Below the pieces are notes generated by a model. The model was given only the letters and a program-made list of their open reading frames with translations. It was not told where the DNA came from and made no database searches. Shown here in pieces: positions 1 to 7,557 of a stretch of DNA of 64,000 bases. The position numbers were made by a program, and so were the translations under genes. Numbering within the stretch: position 1 is the stretch's first letter; each line of letters starts with the position of its first letter. The DNA is from Rudanella lutea DSM 19387 (GTDB lineage Bacteria > Bacteroidota > Bacteroidia > Cytophagales > Spirosomataceae): contig NZ_KB913013.1 of NCBI RefSeq assembly GCF_000383955.1, forward strand, positions 1,890,277 through 1,954,276, given 5' to 3'.

Positions 1-1
1 G

Positions 2-1021
2 TACAAGCGGGTGTACGACTACCAGTCAACGTTGCGGTTTCTGGCAACGGCCCGTCGCTTTGCCGATCAAACCCCCAACCGGGATAAGTATCTGGCCACC
101 ATCGCAAGCCAGGAAGCCTTTGTCTACTTCGATATTCAGGAGTACGCTAAAGCCGACAGCCTCATGAAACGGCTGGAGACCACGTATTTCCGGCATATCG
201 ATCAGGAGAATAAAGCCAAGCTGGTGATGCAACAGGGTTACCTGTTGTTTTTGAACAAGCAGTATGCCGAGGCCGAAGCCGCTTACGACCGCGCCCTTGG
301 CTGGCTCCGAACGTCGTCGCCCTGTGACCTCCCGATGATTCTGGTCAAAAAAATGCAGCTTTACGCGGCCACTAACCAGATGGATAGGCTTCGGGGTGCG
401 CTGCGCCAGTCATCGGCACAGGCCGACTCGTGCGGTATCATCAAATACCACCTCTATGCCTACGAAGAACTCCTGAATATATACCGCAAACGAAACGATA
501 CCCGGGGCATTACCACGACCACCCAAACCCTCGACTCGCTTCGAAAACTGTACGCTCAGCAGGAAAAGCTCTCAGCCCTGCACAATCAGAAAGAGACCAT
601 TCTGCTGCGCGATAAAGAAGACCAGTTGAATACCGAACGGACCAACCGCCAACTGGTGACGGCATTGGCAATCGGGCTTTTGCTGGCCAGTATTGGGCTA
701 CTTACCTGGCTGGTTACCTACCGACGTAAACAGGCTCGCATTGAGACTGAGCTAAGGCAGATGAAGGCAGAACTGGAGCATTACCTCACACTAAGCAAAA
801 CTGCCCAACACGAAGCGATCCTGACCGAGCAATCGTACCTCAACACTCTGTCGGAACGGCAACGCGAGGTGCTCAACTACATGGCCGAAGGATTATCGAA
901 CCGCGAGATCGCCGATAAACTCTTTATCTCGGAAAATACAGTCAAATACCACATCAAAAACATCTATCAGTTACTCGACATTAAAGACCGAAAAGAGTTT
1001 CTGGTGAATATTAAGAAGTAA
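2..1021 (+). CDS. LuxR-type transcriptional regulator with TPR sensor and membrane segment (5' partial)
   Basis: The reading frame is open to the left edge, so the true start lies outside the window; the GTG at 11 is only the first possible internal start. Counting from that GTG, residues 1-180 are helical and TPR-like, 190-212 look like a coiled coil, 215-237 form one hydrophobic membrane segment, 240-275 are again coiled coil, and 280-335 are a LuxR/GerE helix-turn-helix (SERQREVLNYMAEGLSNREI followed by SENTVKYHIKNIY). This layout is known in Bacteroidota as a periplasmic TPR sensor joined through a membrane helix to a cytoplasmic DNA-binding domain. No histidine kinase or receiver domain is visible. 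Signal and target genes are unknown. A 10-bp-stem hairpin follows the stop. Confidence 0.85.
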   Translation, partial: YKRVYDYQSTLRFLATARRFADQTPNRDKYLATIASQEAFVYFDIQEYAKADSLMKRLETTYFRHIDQENKAKLVMQQGYLLFLNKQYAEAEAAYDRALGWLRTSSPCDLPMILVKKMQLYAATNQMDRLRGALRQSSAQADSCGIIKYHLYAYEELLNIYRKRNDTRGITTTTQTLDSLRKLYAQQEKLSALHNQKETILLRDKEDQLNTERTNRQLVTALAIGLLLASIGLLTWLVTYRRKQARIETELRQMKAELEHYLTLSKTAQHEAILTEQSYLNTLSERQREVLNYMAEGLSNREIADKLFISENTVKYHIKNIYQLLDIKDRKEFLVNIKK

Positions 1022-1046
1022 CCAAATAACCATAGATAACAATTTG

Positions 1047-1070
1047 CAGACTACCCGATGGGGTAGTCTG
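1047..1070 (+). terminator. Hairpin after the LuxR-type gene
   Basis: Perfect 10-bp stem CAGACTACCC/GGGTAGTCTG with loop GATG, 25 bases after the stop codon. No T-run follows, so it may act as an mRNA 3'-end stabiliser rather than a classical intrinsic terminator. Confidence 0.5.
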
Positions 1071-1285
1071 TGTAAAATGGCCGTCAAACTACCCGTTAGG
1101 ACAAGCAAAAGCCTACACAAAATTGATAGGTTTGGATAGTTAATCCGTCGACAGGCAAAACAGGTTTATTCTGTTAATCGAATTATCTAACCCATAAAAA
1201 CGTGAAATCTGTAGTATTGCATTGGTTTGGTTACCGGTAAAAACGGTACCTGTTCCGACTAAATCGAGGCAAACTACACAACCTA

Positions 1286-1317
1286 AAGAAGGCCGGATCG
1301 TATGACCCGGCCTTCTT
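1286..1317 (-). terminator. Intrinsic terminator of the dicarboxylate symporter gene
   Basis: Perfect 11-bp stem AAGAAGGCCGG/CCGGCCTTCTT with a 10-nt loop, followed on the minus strand by TTTAGG. It lies about 30 bases past the symporter stop and could also serve the plus-strand gene. Confidence 0.7.
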
Positions 1318-1346
1318 GGCATAACGTTTTATGTTGAATCGTTTCC

Positions 1347-2603
1347 TTACAGCTCTTCATCCACTGGCACTTCGCGGCCGGGGTGATACTCCCCTTCCCA
1401 CTTCGCAACCACGGCTGTAGCCACCGCATTACCCGCTACACTCGTAGCCGAGCGGCCCATGTCGAGGAAGGGGTCGATGCCGAGAATAAGGGCCAGCCCT
1501 TCGGGGGGCAGGTCGAACATGGCCATGGTGCCGGCAATCACTACGAGCGAGGCCCGGGGAACGCCCGCAATGCCTTTTGACGTCACCATCAGGGTCAGCA
1601 ACATCAGCACCTGTTGCTCAAGCGTGAGGGGCACGCCGTAAGCCTGTGCCAGAAAACCCGTGGCAAAGGTCATGTACATCATGGAACCGTCGAGGTTGAA
1701 CGAGTATCCCAGCGGCAACACAAATCCAATAATCCGCGACGAGATACCGAAGCTCTCAAGAGCTTTGATCTGCTGCGGCAGCGAAGCCTCCGAACTCGCC
1801 GTACTAAACGACAGCAGCAAGGCGTCTTTGACCTGTGCCATCAATTTGAAGAACGGAATACCTACTACCGTACAAACGGCAAACAGCACCACAAAAATGA
1901 AGAACAGCAACCCGCCGAAGAAGCAGATAAGCAGGTACGCGTACGAAACCAGAATACCGAGCCCTTTGGCCGCCACAACGGCGGTCATGGCGCCCAGCAC
2001 CGCAAACGGGGCCATTTGCATCACATAACCCACCATTTTGAACACCACTTCGCTCAGGGCGTCGAGTGCTTTCAGCAGCCCTTTGCCTTTCTCGCCAATA
2101 GCGCCCAGCGCGACCCCAAAAAACAAGGCAAAGACCACAATCTGGAGAATTTCGTTCTCGGCCAGAGCCCGGAACGCACTGTCGGGGAAAATATGCAGGA
2201 TAAAGTCTTCGAGGCTGTTTAGCTTTTTGCCTTCAATGCCGGTGGCAGTTCCGGCCGATGGACGGGGCCAGCTCTGAATTTCGCCGGGGCGCGTCACGTT
2301 AACAACCACCAAACCGATGATCAGCGACAGAATAGTGGCGAAATAAAAATAGCCGAGGGTCTTGATACCAATGCGCCCTACAGCCTTGAAATCGCCCAAT
2401 TTGGCAATGCCTACCACCAGCGTCGAGAACACCAGCGGCCCCACAATCATCTTGATAAGCTTCAGAAAAATGCGGCTAAGCAACTGGAATTTGTCGGAAA
2501 CAGCTTTGGCCGTTTCGGGATCGGTGGTACTGTGCAGTATCTGACCAATCACGACACCCAGCACAAAGCCAATGACGATTTTGGTCGTAATGTTTAGTTT
2601 CAT
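1347..2603 (-). CDS. Dicarboxylate/amino acid:cation symporter (DAACS/SLC1 family)
   Basis: 418 aa, the usual length for GltP/DctA-type symporters, which import C4-dicarboxylates or acidic amino acids with H+ or Na+. The protein shows eight or more hydrophobic segments, the serine-rich re-entrant region (SFSTASSEASLP), the conserved GYSFNLDG segment, and the late GVPRASLVVIAGT and LGIDPFLDMGRSATSVAGNA motifs. The open frame continues upstream to 2750, but those 49 residues are not family-like, so the ATG at 2603 (MKLNITTKIVIGF) is chosen. A TATTTTTG box lies 29-36 bases upstream. Substrate (glutamate or dicarboxylate) cannot be decided from sequence alone. Confidence 0.92.
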   Translation of the reverse strand: MKLNITTKIVIGFVLGVVIGQILHSTTDPETAKAVSDKFQLLSRIFLKLIKMIVGPLVFSTLVVGIAKLGDFKAVGRIGIKTLGYFYFATILSLIIGLVVVNVTRPGEIQSWPRPSAGTATGIEGKKLNSLEDFILHIFPDSAFRALAENEILQIVVFALFFGVALGAIGEKGKGLLKALDALSEVVFKMVGYVMQMAPFAVLGAMTAVVAAKGLGILVSYAYLLICFFGGLLFFIFVVLFAVCTVVGIPFFKLMAQVKDALLLSFSTASSEASLPQQIKALESFGISSRIIGFVLPLGYSFNLDGSMMYMTFATGFLAQAYGVPLTLEQQVLMLLTLMVTSKGIAGVPRASLVVIAGTMAMFDLPPEGLALILGIDPFLDMGRSATSVAGNAVATAVVAKWEGEYHPGREVPVDEEL

Positions 2604-2631
2604 TCGGTTTGTCTGTCGAAAGGGGTATCTG

Positions 2632-2639
2632 CAAAAATA
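2632..2639 (-). promoter_or_regulatory. Candidate -7 box (TATTTTTG) for the symporter gene
   Basis: Exact match to the Bacteroidota -7 consensus TAnnTTTG on the minus strand, about 30 bases before the chosen start. No clear TTTG was seen 19 bases further upstream, so this is a single-box call. Confidence 0.4.
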
Positions 2640-2746
2640 GCAGAATTTTGACAGGAACACGGATTTGACGGGAACGCGGATTGAATGGATAGAACGGATC
2701 GGCACAGATCTTTTCCCTTCGCAATAAAAAATCCGTGTAAATCTGT

Positions 2747-3235
2747 TCACTCCTTTTTATCCGTGTTCCTCTCCCCAAACACCCGCCGGTAAATGGGCTT
2801 GCGGTAGGCAAACTGAAGCCACATGAGGGGATAAAAAAGCAGGTCGGTCAGGCGCGAGGGCGTCCGGAAGGTTATGTCATCGATAATTACGGTGCCGCCC
2901 GTTTGGGAGTCGTGCACGAGCCGGTGCCGGTGTCGCCAGTAACGCAGAAAAAAGGGCAACCGTGTACCCTGATCGACAAAGAAAATCTCATCGGGCCCCT
3001 CCGACATTCCGTGGTTATGCACGGTCTGCTGATCCACAATGTCGCTGATCCAGTCTTGTTTGAACAGAATAAAATTGAGCCGCAGGTGTACCACATCGCC
3101 TTTCAGACAACCATCGAAACGGACCACCTCAACGGGCGGGAAAGGTGGCGCCAGTCGGTTGAACAGTTGTCGGTCGAAACCAGCCCAGACCTGAGTGACT
3201 GATTGACGAACGGGGGTAGAAAGAAGTAGGTGCAT
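2747..3235 (-). CDS. SRPBCC (START-like) family protein
   Basis: 162 aa with no signal peptide or membrane segment. The order of conserved patches (LLLSTPVRQSVTQVWAGFD near the N-terminus, PPVEVVRFDGC, then HRHRLVH and DITFRTP, and a C-terminal LFYPLMWLQFAYRKPIYRRVF) fits the Bacteroidota SRPBCC proteins often labelled ligand-binding or coenzyme Q-binding-like. These fold as a helix-grip around a hydrophobic ligand; the ligand is not known here. The gene lies between the glyS 3' hairpin array and the symporter, all on the minus strand. Confidence 0.7.
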   Translation of the reverse strand: MHLLLSTPVRQSVTQVWAGFDRQLFNRLAPPFPPVEVVRFDGCLKGDVVHLRLNFILFKQDWISDIVDQQTVHNHGMSEGPDEIFFVDQGTRLPFFLRYWRHRHRLVHDSQTGGTVIIDDITFRTPSRLTDLLFYPLMWLQFAYRKPIYRRVFGERNTDKKE

Positions 3236-3299
3236 ACGTCGACAAGTTACCCTCGTTTAACTGGCTAAAAATTGGATTGTTTTCCCCGGGCAATTAGCC

Positions 3300-3340
3300 A
3301 AAAAAAGCGATGCCACCTCGTTCGGAGAGATGGCATCGCT
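3300..3340 (-). terminator. Hairpin 1 of the array, likely glyS terminator
   Basis: 10-bp stem AGCGATGCCA/TGGCATCGCT (3306-3340) followed on the minus strand by seven or more T residues. It is the last of four related hairpins downstream of glyS and the only one with a T-run, so termination probably happens here. Confidence 0.7.
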
Positions 3341-3498
3341 GAGTCGATTGCTGAACCTAAAGATAAGACATGACGTCTCTCCAAACGAGATATCATGTCT
3401 TAATACCCCAAAAACCAGAACTGACATCTCTTTGAACGAGATGTCAGCTCCTAATGCTCGAGAAGCGATGTCATCTCTCCAAACGAAATGACATCGCT
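3306..3498. repeat. Array of four hairpins with a shared apex and differing stems
   Basis: Four inverted repeats at 3306-3340, 3365-3401, 3421-3447 and 3464-3498. Three have apices close to TCTCTCCAAACGAGA (hairpin 1 on the minus strand); hairpin 3 has a pyrimidine/purine variant. The outer stems differ in sequence (AGCGATGCCA, AAGACATGA, CTGACATCTC, AGCGATGTCAT) but each stays fully complementary. This is the pattern expected if structure, not sequence, is kept. The array fills the space between glyS and the SRPBCC gene. Function unknown. Confidence 0.75.
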
Positions 3499-3505
3499 AA
3501 AAAAT

Positions 3506-5014
3506 CTATAACTGCTCCAGAATCCGCTCCATCGAAACCTCGTAGCCGATTTTGGCTTTCAGTTCGCTGATGGGGACACGCTCCTGCTCCATAGTGTCGC
3601 GGTGACGAATCGTAACGGTGTCGTCTTCGAGCGTCTGGTAGTCGACGGCAATACAGAACGGCGTGCCAATCAGGTCCTGACGGGTATAACGCTTGCCGAT
3701 GGCGTCGCGCTCTTCCATGATCACCCGGAACTCCGACCGCAGGGCCTTCACAATCTGCTCCGCTTTTTCGGGCAGGCCATCTTTCCGCACAAGTGGGAAC
3801 ACGGCCGCTTTCACGGGCGCGAGCGCCGGATGCAGTTTCAGGTACGTCCGCTCTTTCTGTTGCTCGCCCTCGCCAACCACTTCTTTGGTGAAGGCGTTGC
3901 AGAACACGGCCAGGAACAGCCGGTCGGCCCCAACGGAGGTTTCCACCACGTACGGAATGTAGTTGCCGTATGGCTTGCCCGTAGCCGGGTCAATGTCGTT
4001 GTCGAAATACTGTTGTTTCTTCTTGCTCAGCTCCTGATGGGCTTTCAGATCGAAGTCGGTGCGGGAGTGGATACCCTCGATTTCGCGGAAGCCAAACGGG
4101 AATTGGTACTCAATATCCACAGCCGCGTTGGCGTAGTGTGCCAGCTTCTCGTGATCGTGGTATTTGAGTTTTTCGGCCGGTAAGCCCACCGCCTTGTGGA
4201 ACGCCAACCGGGTTTGTTTCCAGCTATTGTACCACTCCATTTCGGTGCCAGGGCGCACAAAGTACTGCATCTCCATCTGCTCAAACTCCCGCATCCGGAA
4301 CGTGAACTGACGGGCTACAATCTCATTGCGGAATGCCTTACCTATCTGCGCAATACCAAACGGAACCTTCATCCGGCCGGTTTTCTGCACATTCAGGAAG
4401 TTCACGAAAATACCCTGCGCGGTTTCGGGGCGGAGGTAGATGGTGCTGGCATCTTCGGCCACCGAGCCCACCTGCGTCGAAAACATCAGGTTAAACTGAC
4501 GCACTTCGGTCCAGTTGTCGGTACCCGAAATAGGGCACTTGATCCCCTCGGCAATAATCAGGTTGCGCACCCCATCGAGGTCGTTTTCGCCCAGCAACCG
4601 ACCCATTTCGTTGAGCAGTGCCTGCGCCCGGGCTTCATCGCCCGCGTTGGCATACGCTTCGGCCTTGCCTTCGAGCAGCTGATCGGCGCGGTAGCGTTTC
4701 TTGGAATCGCGGTTGTCGATCATCGGGTCGTTGAACGAGTCAACGTGGCCAGAAGCCTTCCACGTGAGCGGGTGCATGAAAATGGCCGCGTCGATACCTA
4801 CTACTTCATCATGAAGTTGGGTCATGGCCTTCCACCACACCGTTTTAAGGTTGTTTTTCAGTTCGACCCCGTTCTGCCCGTAGTCGTATACCGCCTGAAG
4901 GCCGTCGTAGATTTCGGAAGAGGGGAAAACGAATCCGTATTCTTTCGCATGTGCGATAATATCCTGAAGGGAGGTCGCCGGAGCGCCGGTCGCCGAAGCA
5001 GTCGTTGCATTCAT
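3506..5014 (-). CDS. glyS: Glycyl-tRNA synthetase (single-chain, eukaryote/archaeal-like class II type)
   Basis: 502 aa, the usual length of the homodimeric class II enzyme that charges tRNA-Gly; this type, not the alpha2-beta2 type, is standard in Bacteroidota. Visible family features include PSSEIYDG near the N-terminus, the RPETAQGIFVNF block, motif 2 (FRNEIVARQFTFRMREFEQM), the VVETSVGADRLFLAV block and a C-terminal anticodon-binding domain starting near LHPALAPVKAAVFPL. The start ATG at 5014 precedes a short low-complexity Ala/Thr/Ser leader (MNATTASATGAPATS) before homology begins at LQDIIAHAKEYGF; a later start is not excluded. A TATTTTTG box lies just upstream, and the four-hairpin array follows the stop. 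Confidence 0.97.
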   Translation of the reverse strand: MNATTASATGAPATSLQDIIAHAKEYGFVFPSSEIYDGLQAVYDYGQNGVELKNNLKTVWWKAMTQLHDEVVGIDAAIFMHPLTWKASGHVDSFNDPMIDNRDSKKRYRADQLLEGKAEAYANAGDEARAQALLNEMGRLLGENDLDGVRNLIIAEGIKCPISGTDNWTEVRQFNLMFSTQVGSVAEDASTIYLRPETAQGIFVNFLNVQKTGRMKVPFGIAQIGKAFRNEIVARQFTFRMREFEQMEMQYFVRPGTEMEWYNSWKQTRLAFHKAVGLPAEKLKYHDHEKLAHYANAAVDIEYQFPFGFREIEGIHSRTDFDLKAHQELSKKKQQYFDNDIDPATGKPYGNYIPYVVETSVGADRLFLAVFCNAFTKEVVGEGEQQKERTYLKLHPALAPVKAAVFPLVRKDGLPEKAEQIVKALRSEFRVIMEERDAIGKRYTRQDLIGTPFCIAVDYQTLEDDTVTIRHRDTMEQERVPISELKAKIGYEVSMERILEQL

Positions 5015-5022
5015 AGTGGCCG

Positions 5023-5030
5023 CAAAAATA
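5023..5030 (-). promoter_or_regulatory. Candidate -7 box (TATTTTTG) for glyS
   Basis: Exact TAnnTTTG match on the minus strand only 9 bases before the annotated glyS ATG. If it is used, the transcript would be nearly leaderless or translation would begin at a slightly later codon. Confidence 0.35.
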
Positions 5031-5138
5031 AGTGATTGTCGATAAGCAGCTATTTTACAAGCCGGTTAATTTCAGTTTACCCCTATTCGACGCCCCAAAA
5101 CAGCCTCCTTCCGCTTAAACGGTCGCGGCCGTTTGGTA

Positions 5139-5190
5139 AAACCCTGACAGTGGTCAAAGACCCCACAACGGAGGTTGCTGTCAGTGGTTT
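5139..5190. repeat. Compact three-way-junction inverted repeat
   Basis: Outer stem AAACCCTGACAG (5139-5150) pairs with CTGTCAG-t-GGTTT (5178-5190) with one bulged T. Inside are two hairpins: TGGTC(AAA)GACC-c-CA (5151-5165) and CAAC(GGAG)GTTG (5166-5177), the latter touching the outer stem with no unpaired base. It lies in the divergent region between glyS and the helix-hairpin-helix gene. It may be a small mobile element or a structured leader. Confidence 0.5.
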
Positions 5191-5295
5191 ATCGAAACGA
5201 GTCCAACCTTACGTGTCACCGAACACACACTACCCATTGACTATACCCCGATTATAGCCTAAGTTGCGCGTAAGTAACCGAACCGTAACTAAGCT

Positions 5296-6300
5296 ATGTT
5301 CAAACGCCTTATTGCCCGCGTGCGCGATCATTTTGGTTTCTCACAGCGTGAAGCCAACGGCTTTATGGTTGTGCTGCTCATTGGTTTGCTGGCCTTGCTG
5401 ACGCCGTTTCTGTACCGATGGCTCATACCCGAACCTCAGCGCGACACCTCAGCCGCTGACGCCCGCAAGCTCGACAGTCTGGTTTCGATAATGCGCACCC
5501 AGGAATTGGCCGACGAAGCCGAACGCCGTAGCCGGTACGGAAACCGCTACGGTAAACCCGATAACGAACGAACCACGGCCGAGCAGTTTCATGAGCCCAA
5601 ACTCTTCCGCTTCGACCCCAACACGGTGAGTATTGCGGGCTGGCAACAACTGGGGCTACCCAAATACATGGCCGAGCGCATCGACAAGTACCGGCGCAAA
5701 GGCGGGCAGTTTCGCCGAAAAGAAGACCTCCTTAAAATTTACGATTTCCCGCCCGACCTCTACGAGCAGCTTGAACCCTACGTGCAGTTGCCCGAACGCA
5801 GTGCCCCGGCCGGGCCAAACACCCTACCCGGCAACCTCAACCGGCCCACCGAGGCCATAGCCGCCAACGAGCCGACCCGGCCGCGTTTTGAGAAGCCCGC
5901 CCCCCCGCAGGTGTTCGACATCAATACGGCCGATACCAACGACCTCAAGAAACTGAAAGGAATCGGGTCAGGGCGGGCCCGTCAGATTCTGAAGTTTCGG
6001 GATGCGCTCGGTGGCTTTGCTTCCCCGGAGCAGTTTGCCGAGATTTTCAACATCGACTCACTGGCCCTGAGCGAGTTGCAGAAGTACGCCCGGGTACAGT
6101 CGGCAGTTCGGCGGATTCGGATCAACAGCGCGTCGGCCGAAGACCTGGACCGACTCCCCTACCTGTCGCGTCGGCAATCCGAAATTATCATTGCGTACCG
6201 GCAGCAGCACGGAGCCTTCACCTCGCTCGAATCGCTGCGGCCCATTCGGATTCTCGACGCCCGGCTCCTCGAAAAGCTGGGGCCGTATCTGGAATTTTAG
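5296..6300 (+). CDS. ComEA-like helix-hairpin-helix DNA-binding membrane protein
   Basis: 334 aa. Residues 1-21 are basic, 22-43 form one membrane segment, and about 45-100 are a charged linker. Three helix-hairpin-helix regions follow, near 107-160, 210-265 and 272-334; the second (NTADTNDLKKLKGIGSGRAR) is the clearest. ComEA-type proteins bind double-stranded DNA at the cell surface during natural transformation, but Bacteroidota have many such proteins without proven competence roles. A Pro-rich linker (about 162-205) separates the first two HhH regions. The last 21 bases of the gene plus GCAG are repeated at 10267-10291, marking one edge of a local duplication. Confidence 0.85.
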   Translation: MFKRLIARVRDHFGFSQREANGFMVVLLIGLLALLTPFLYRWLIPEPQRDTSAADARKLDSLVSIMRTQELADEAERRSRYGNRYGKPDNERTTAEQFHEPKLFRFDPNTVSIAGWQQLGLPKYMAERIDKYRRKGGQFRRKEDLLKIYDFPPDLYEQLEPYVQLPERSAPAGPNTLPGNLNRPTEAIAANEPTRPRFEKPAPPQVFDINTADTNDLKKLKGIGSGRARQILKFRDALGGFASPEQFAEIFNIDSLALSELQKYARVQSAVRRIRINSASAEDLDRLPYLSRRQSEIIIAYRQQHGAFTSLESLRPIRILDARLLEKLGPYLEF

Positions 6301-6389
6301 GCAGAAGGCAGAAGGAGCTGGGAGAAAGGGGGGCACGTGCCTTCCGTTTCTCCGCAAGCGCAATACCGGTACTGCTGCCGAAACCAGGG

Positions 6390-6453
6390 TGTACTCAGAA
6401 CGTTAGGGTTACGGGGTAAATCAGACCTCCGCAGGCTGTTGCGACTGCTCGAC
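6390..6453 (+). pseudogene. Remnant of a small LuxR-type regulator (C-terminal fragment)
   Basis: About 20 codons matching the end of the helix-turn-helix protein at 10433-10676 (VLRTLGLRGKSDLRRLLRLL). The rest of the gene is missing, and the stop codon TAA of the other copy is CAA here, so the frame runs on without a family-like end. It is clearly a decayed copy. Confidence 0.75.
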
Positions 6454-6491
6454 CAACCCCAAATTAACCCCAGATTAACCCCAAGGGGTTA

Positions 6492-6522
6492 TTGTTTTGA
6501 ACACGCCCGTCGAGCACCTTTG
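6492..6522 (+). promoter_or_regulatory. Candidate promoter of YD-repeat lipoprotein 1
   Basis: TTG (6492-6494), 20 bases, then CACCTTTG (6515-6522), one mismatch from the Bacteroidota -7 consensus TAnnTTTG. Both boxes and the spacing are kept in the second copy at 10701-10731. The implied leader is about 25 bases. Confidence 0.4.
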
Positions 6523-6552
6523 TAGCGCGCATTCACCCTGAAAAAACCTGCC

Positions 6553-7464
6553 ATGAAACGTACCACACCCCGTCGGGCTTTTGTCGGCATAACCCTCTAT
6601 CTGCTTGCTCTGAGCGGGTTACTCAGCTACTGCCGCCCCCCCCAGATTGAGCAGCCAACCACCATCCCCTTGCCCCCCGAAGGTTGTAAGATTGTGCGTA
6701 CCATTTATAAAACACAAGGAGCCTACAAGTTAAATTTAAAAATAGCTGACCCCGAACAAGTCACGCTCGATGATGGACGACAGGTACGCGTTTCCTTGGA
6801 ATACATAACCACTTATCACTATGATCAACAGGGCCGAATCACAGAGGAGACCGATAAGGGACCTAGCGGCTCCTCTCGAGTCATCAGCTTCATTTACGGA
6901 GATCGTCAGCTTACCATGCTCATAAAGAGCTACGATAGCCAGAAGACACTAGTTCGTCAGGATACAACCTTTTTACCGCTCAACTCAGATGGTTTACTAA
7001 CTTACTATACCCCCGTCGGTCAATCGCAGTACGTCTACAATGCAGAAGGTCAGATGGTGAGCAGCAGCCCGGATCGGCCTGCCATTCTAAATCGATACCT
7101 CAACGGGAACCTCACCGAGCAAACACGCTTTGCCACCTGGGTGCAGCAAAACGGGCAATGGATACCTACCGACTACCAATTAATTCGGTATGAACATGAC
7201 CTTGCCCGGCCCAACCTGCCCGAACCTCGCCAGTTCTTAGGGGCAACCTCCCACAACCTGCCCACAAAAGAAGTGAGGGAGATGCGGCTATCGAGCAGCT
7301 TCGCTGATGGACCGGTTTACCAGCGTACCTTCCAGTATAGCTATGACAAGCGGGGGTTGGTCAAACGGCGTATCGCCAACGGTAAGGCGTTGAACCCGCA
7401 GTGGTTAATGGAAGAGGACTCTTACGGTGTGGGGGTTATTGATTACGAATACGCCTGCCCCTAG
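6553..7464 (+). CDS. YD-repeat-like lipoprotein, copy 1
   Basis: 303 aa. It begins with a basic stretch (MKRTTPRRAF), a hydrophobic segment and SYC at residues 25-27, a probable but non-canonical lipobox (Tyr at -1). The rest carries spaced YxYDxxGRI-type motifs (YHYDQQGRITEE, YVYNAEGQMVSS, YSYDKRGLVKRR) like those of RHS/YD-repeat beta-sheet proteins, but too few for an RHS shell. A run of eight C just after the lipobox cysteine is a possible slippage site. The paralogue at 10762-11673 has the same length; the ends are nearly identical and the middle has diverged, which suggests selection on the central region. Function unknown. Confidence 0.75.
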   Translation: MKRTTPRRAFVGITLYLLALSGLLSYCRPPQIEQPTTIPLPPEGCKIVRTIYKTQGAYKLNLKIADPEQVTLDDGRQVRVSLEYITTYHYDQQGRITEETDKGPSGSSRVISFIYGDRQLTMLIKSYDSQKTLVRQDTTFLPLNSDGLLTYYTPVGQSQYVYNAEGQMVSSSPDRPAILNRYLNGNLTEQTRFATWVQQNGQWIPTDYQLIRYEHDLARPNLPEPRQFLGATSHNLPTKEVREMRLSSSFADGPVYQRTFQYSYDKRGLVKRRIANGKALNPQWLMEEDSYGVGVIDYEYACP

Positions 7465-7557
7465 GCATTACAAAAACATGCGCATTTTTTATTTCTCTTC
7501 CCCTGAAGGCCAGGGTTGGGAATGTATTGTCATTACCGTTAACACAACCATCTTTCC

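Larger units (their letters stand above)
1022..1346. other. Intergenic region between convergent genes
   Basis: No coding sequence is supported here. The stretch separates the LuxR-type gene (plus) from the dicarboxylate symporter (minus) and holds one hairpin next to each gene end. The middle part shows nothing recognisable; a 60-codon minus-strand frame at 1140-1322 runs through the second hairpin and is taken as chance. Confidence 0.6.
6280..7480 (+). repeat. Duplicated module, copy 1 (internally deleted)
   Basis: Matches 10267-11688. Both copies begin with the same 25 bases (the tail of the helix-hairpin-helix gene plus GCAG) and end with the bases after the lipoprotein stop (GGCATTACAAAAACA). 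Copy 1 has lost roughly 250-300 bp between the G-rich hairpin remnant (about 6320-6352) and the LuxR-domain remnant (6390-6453). The pair brackets the SGNH esterase gene. Confidence 0.8.

Noticed and set aside
1614-2222. 202-codon plus-strand frame opposite the dicarboxylate symporter gene
   Set aside because: Composition is Arg/Gln/His-rich without motifs; the real gene is on the minus strand.
3306-3498. The four-hairpin array as a CRISPR array or as integron attC sites
   Set aside because: Units are palindromes with different stems and irregular spacing, so not CRISPR. The attC core sites (RYYYAAC/GTTRRRY at the outer ends) are absent and no gene cassettes lie between them.
5036-5257. 73-codon frame between glyS and the helix-hairpin-helix gene
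   Set aside because: No ribosome-binding signal, no recognisable motif, and it runs through the three-way-junction repeat.
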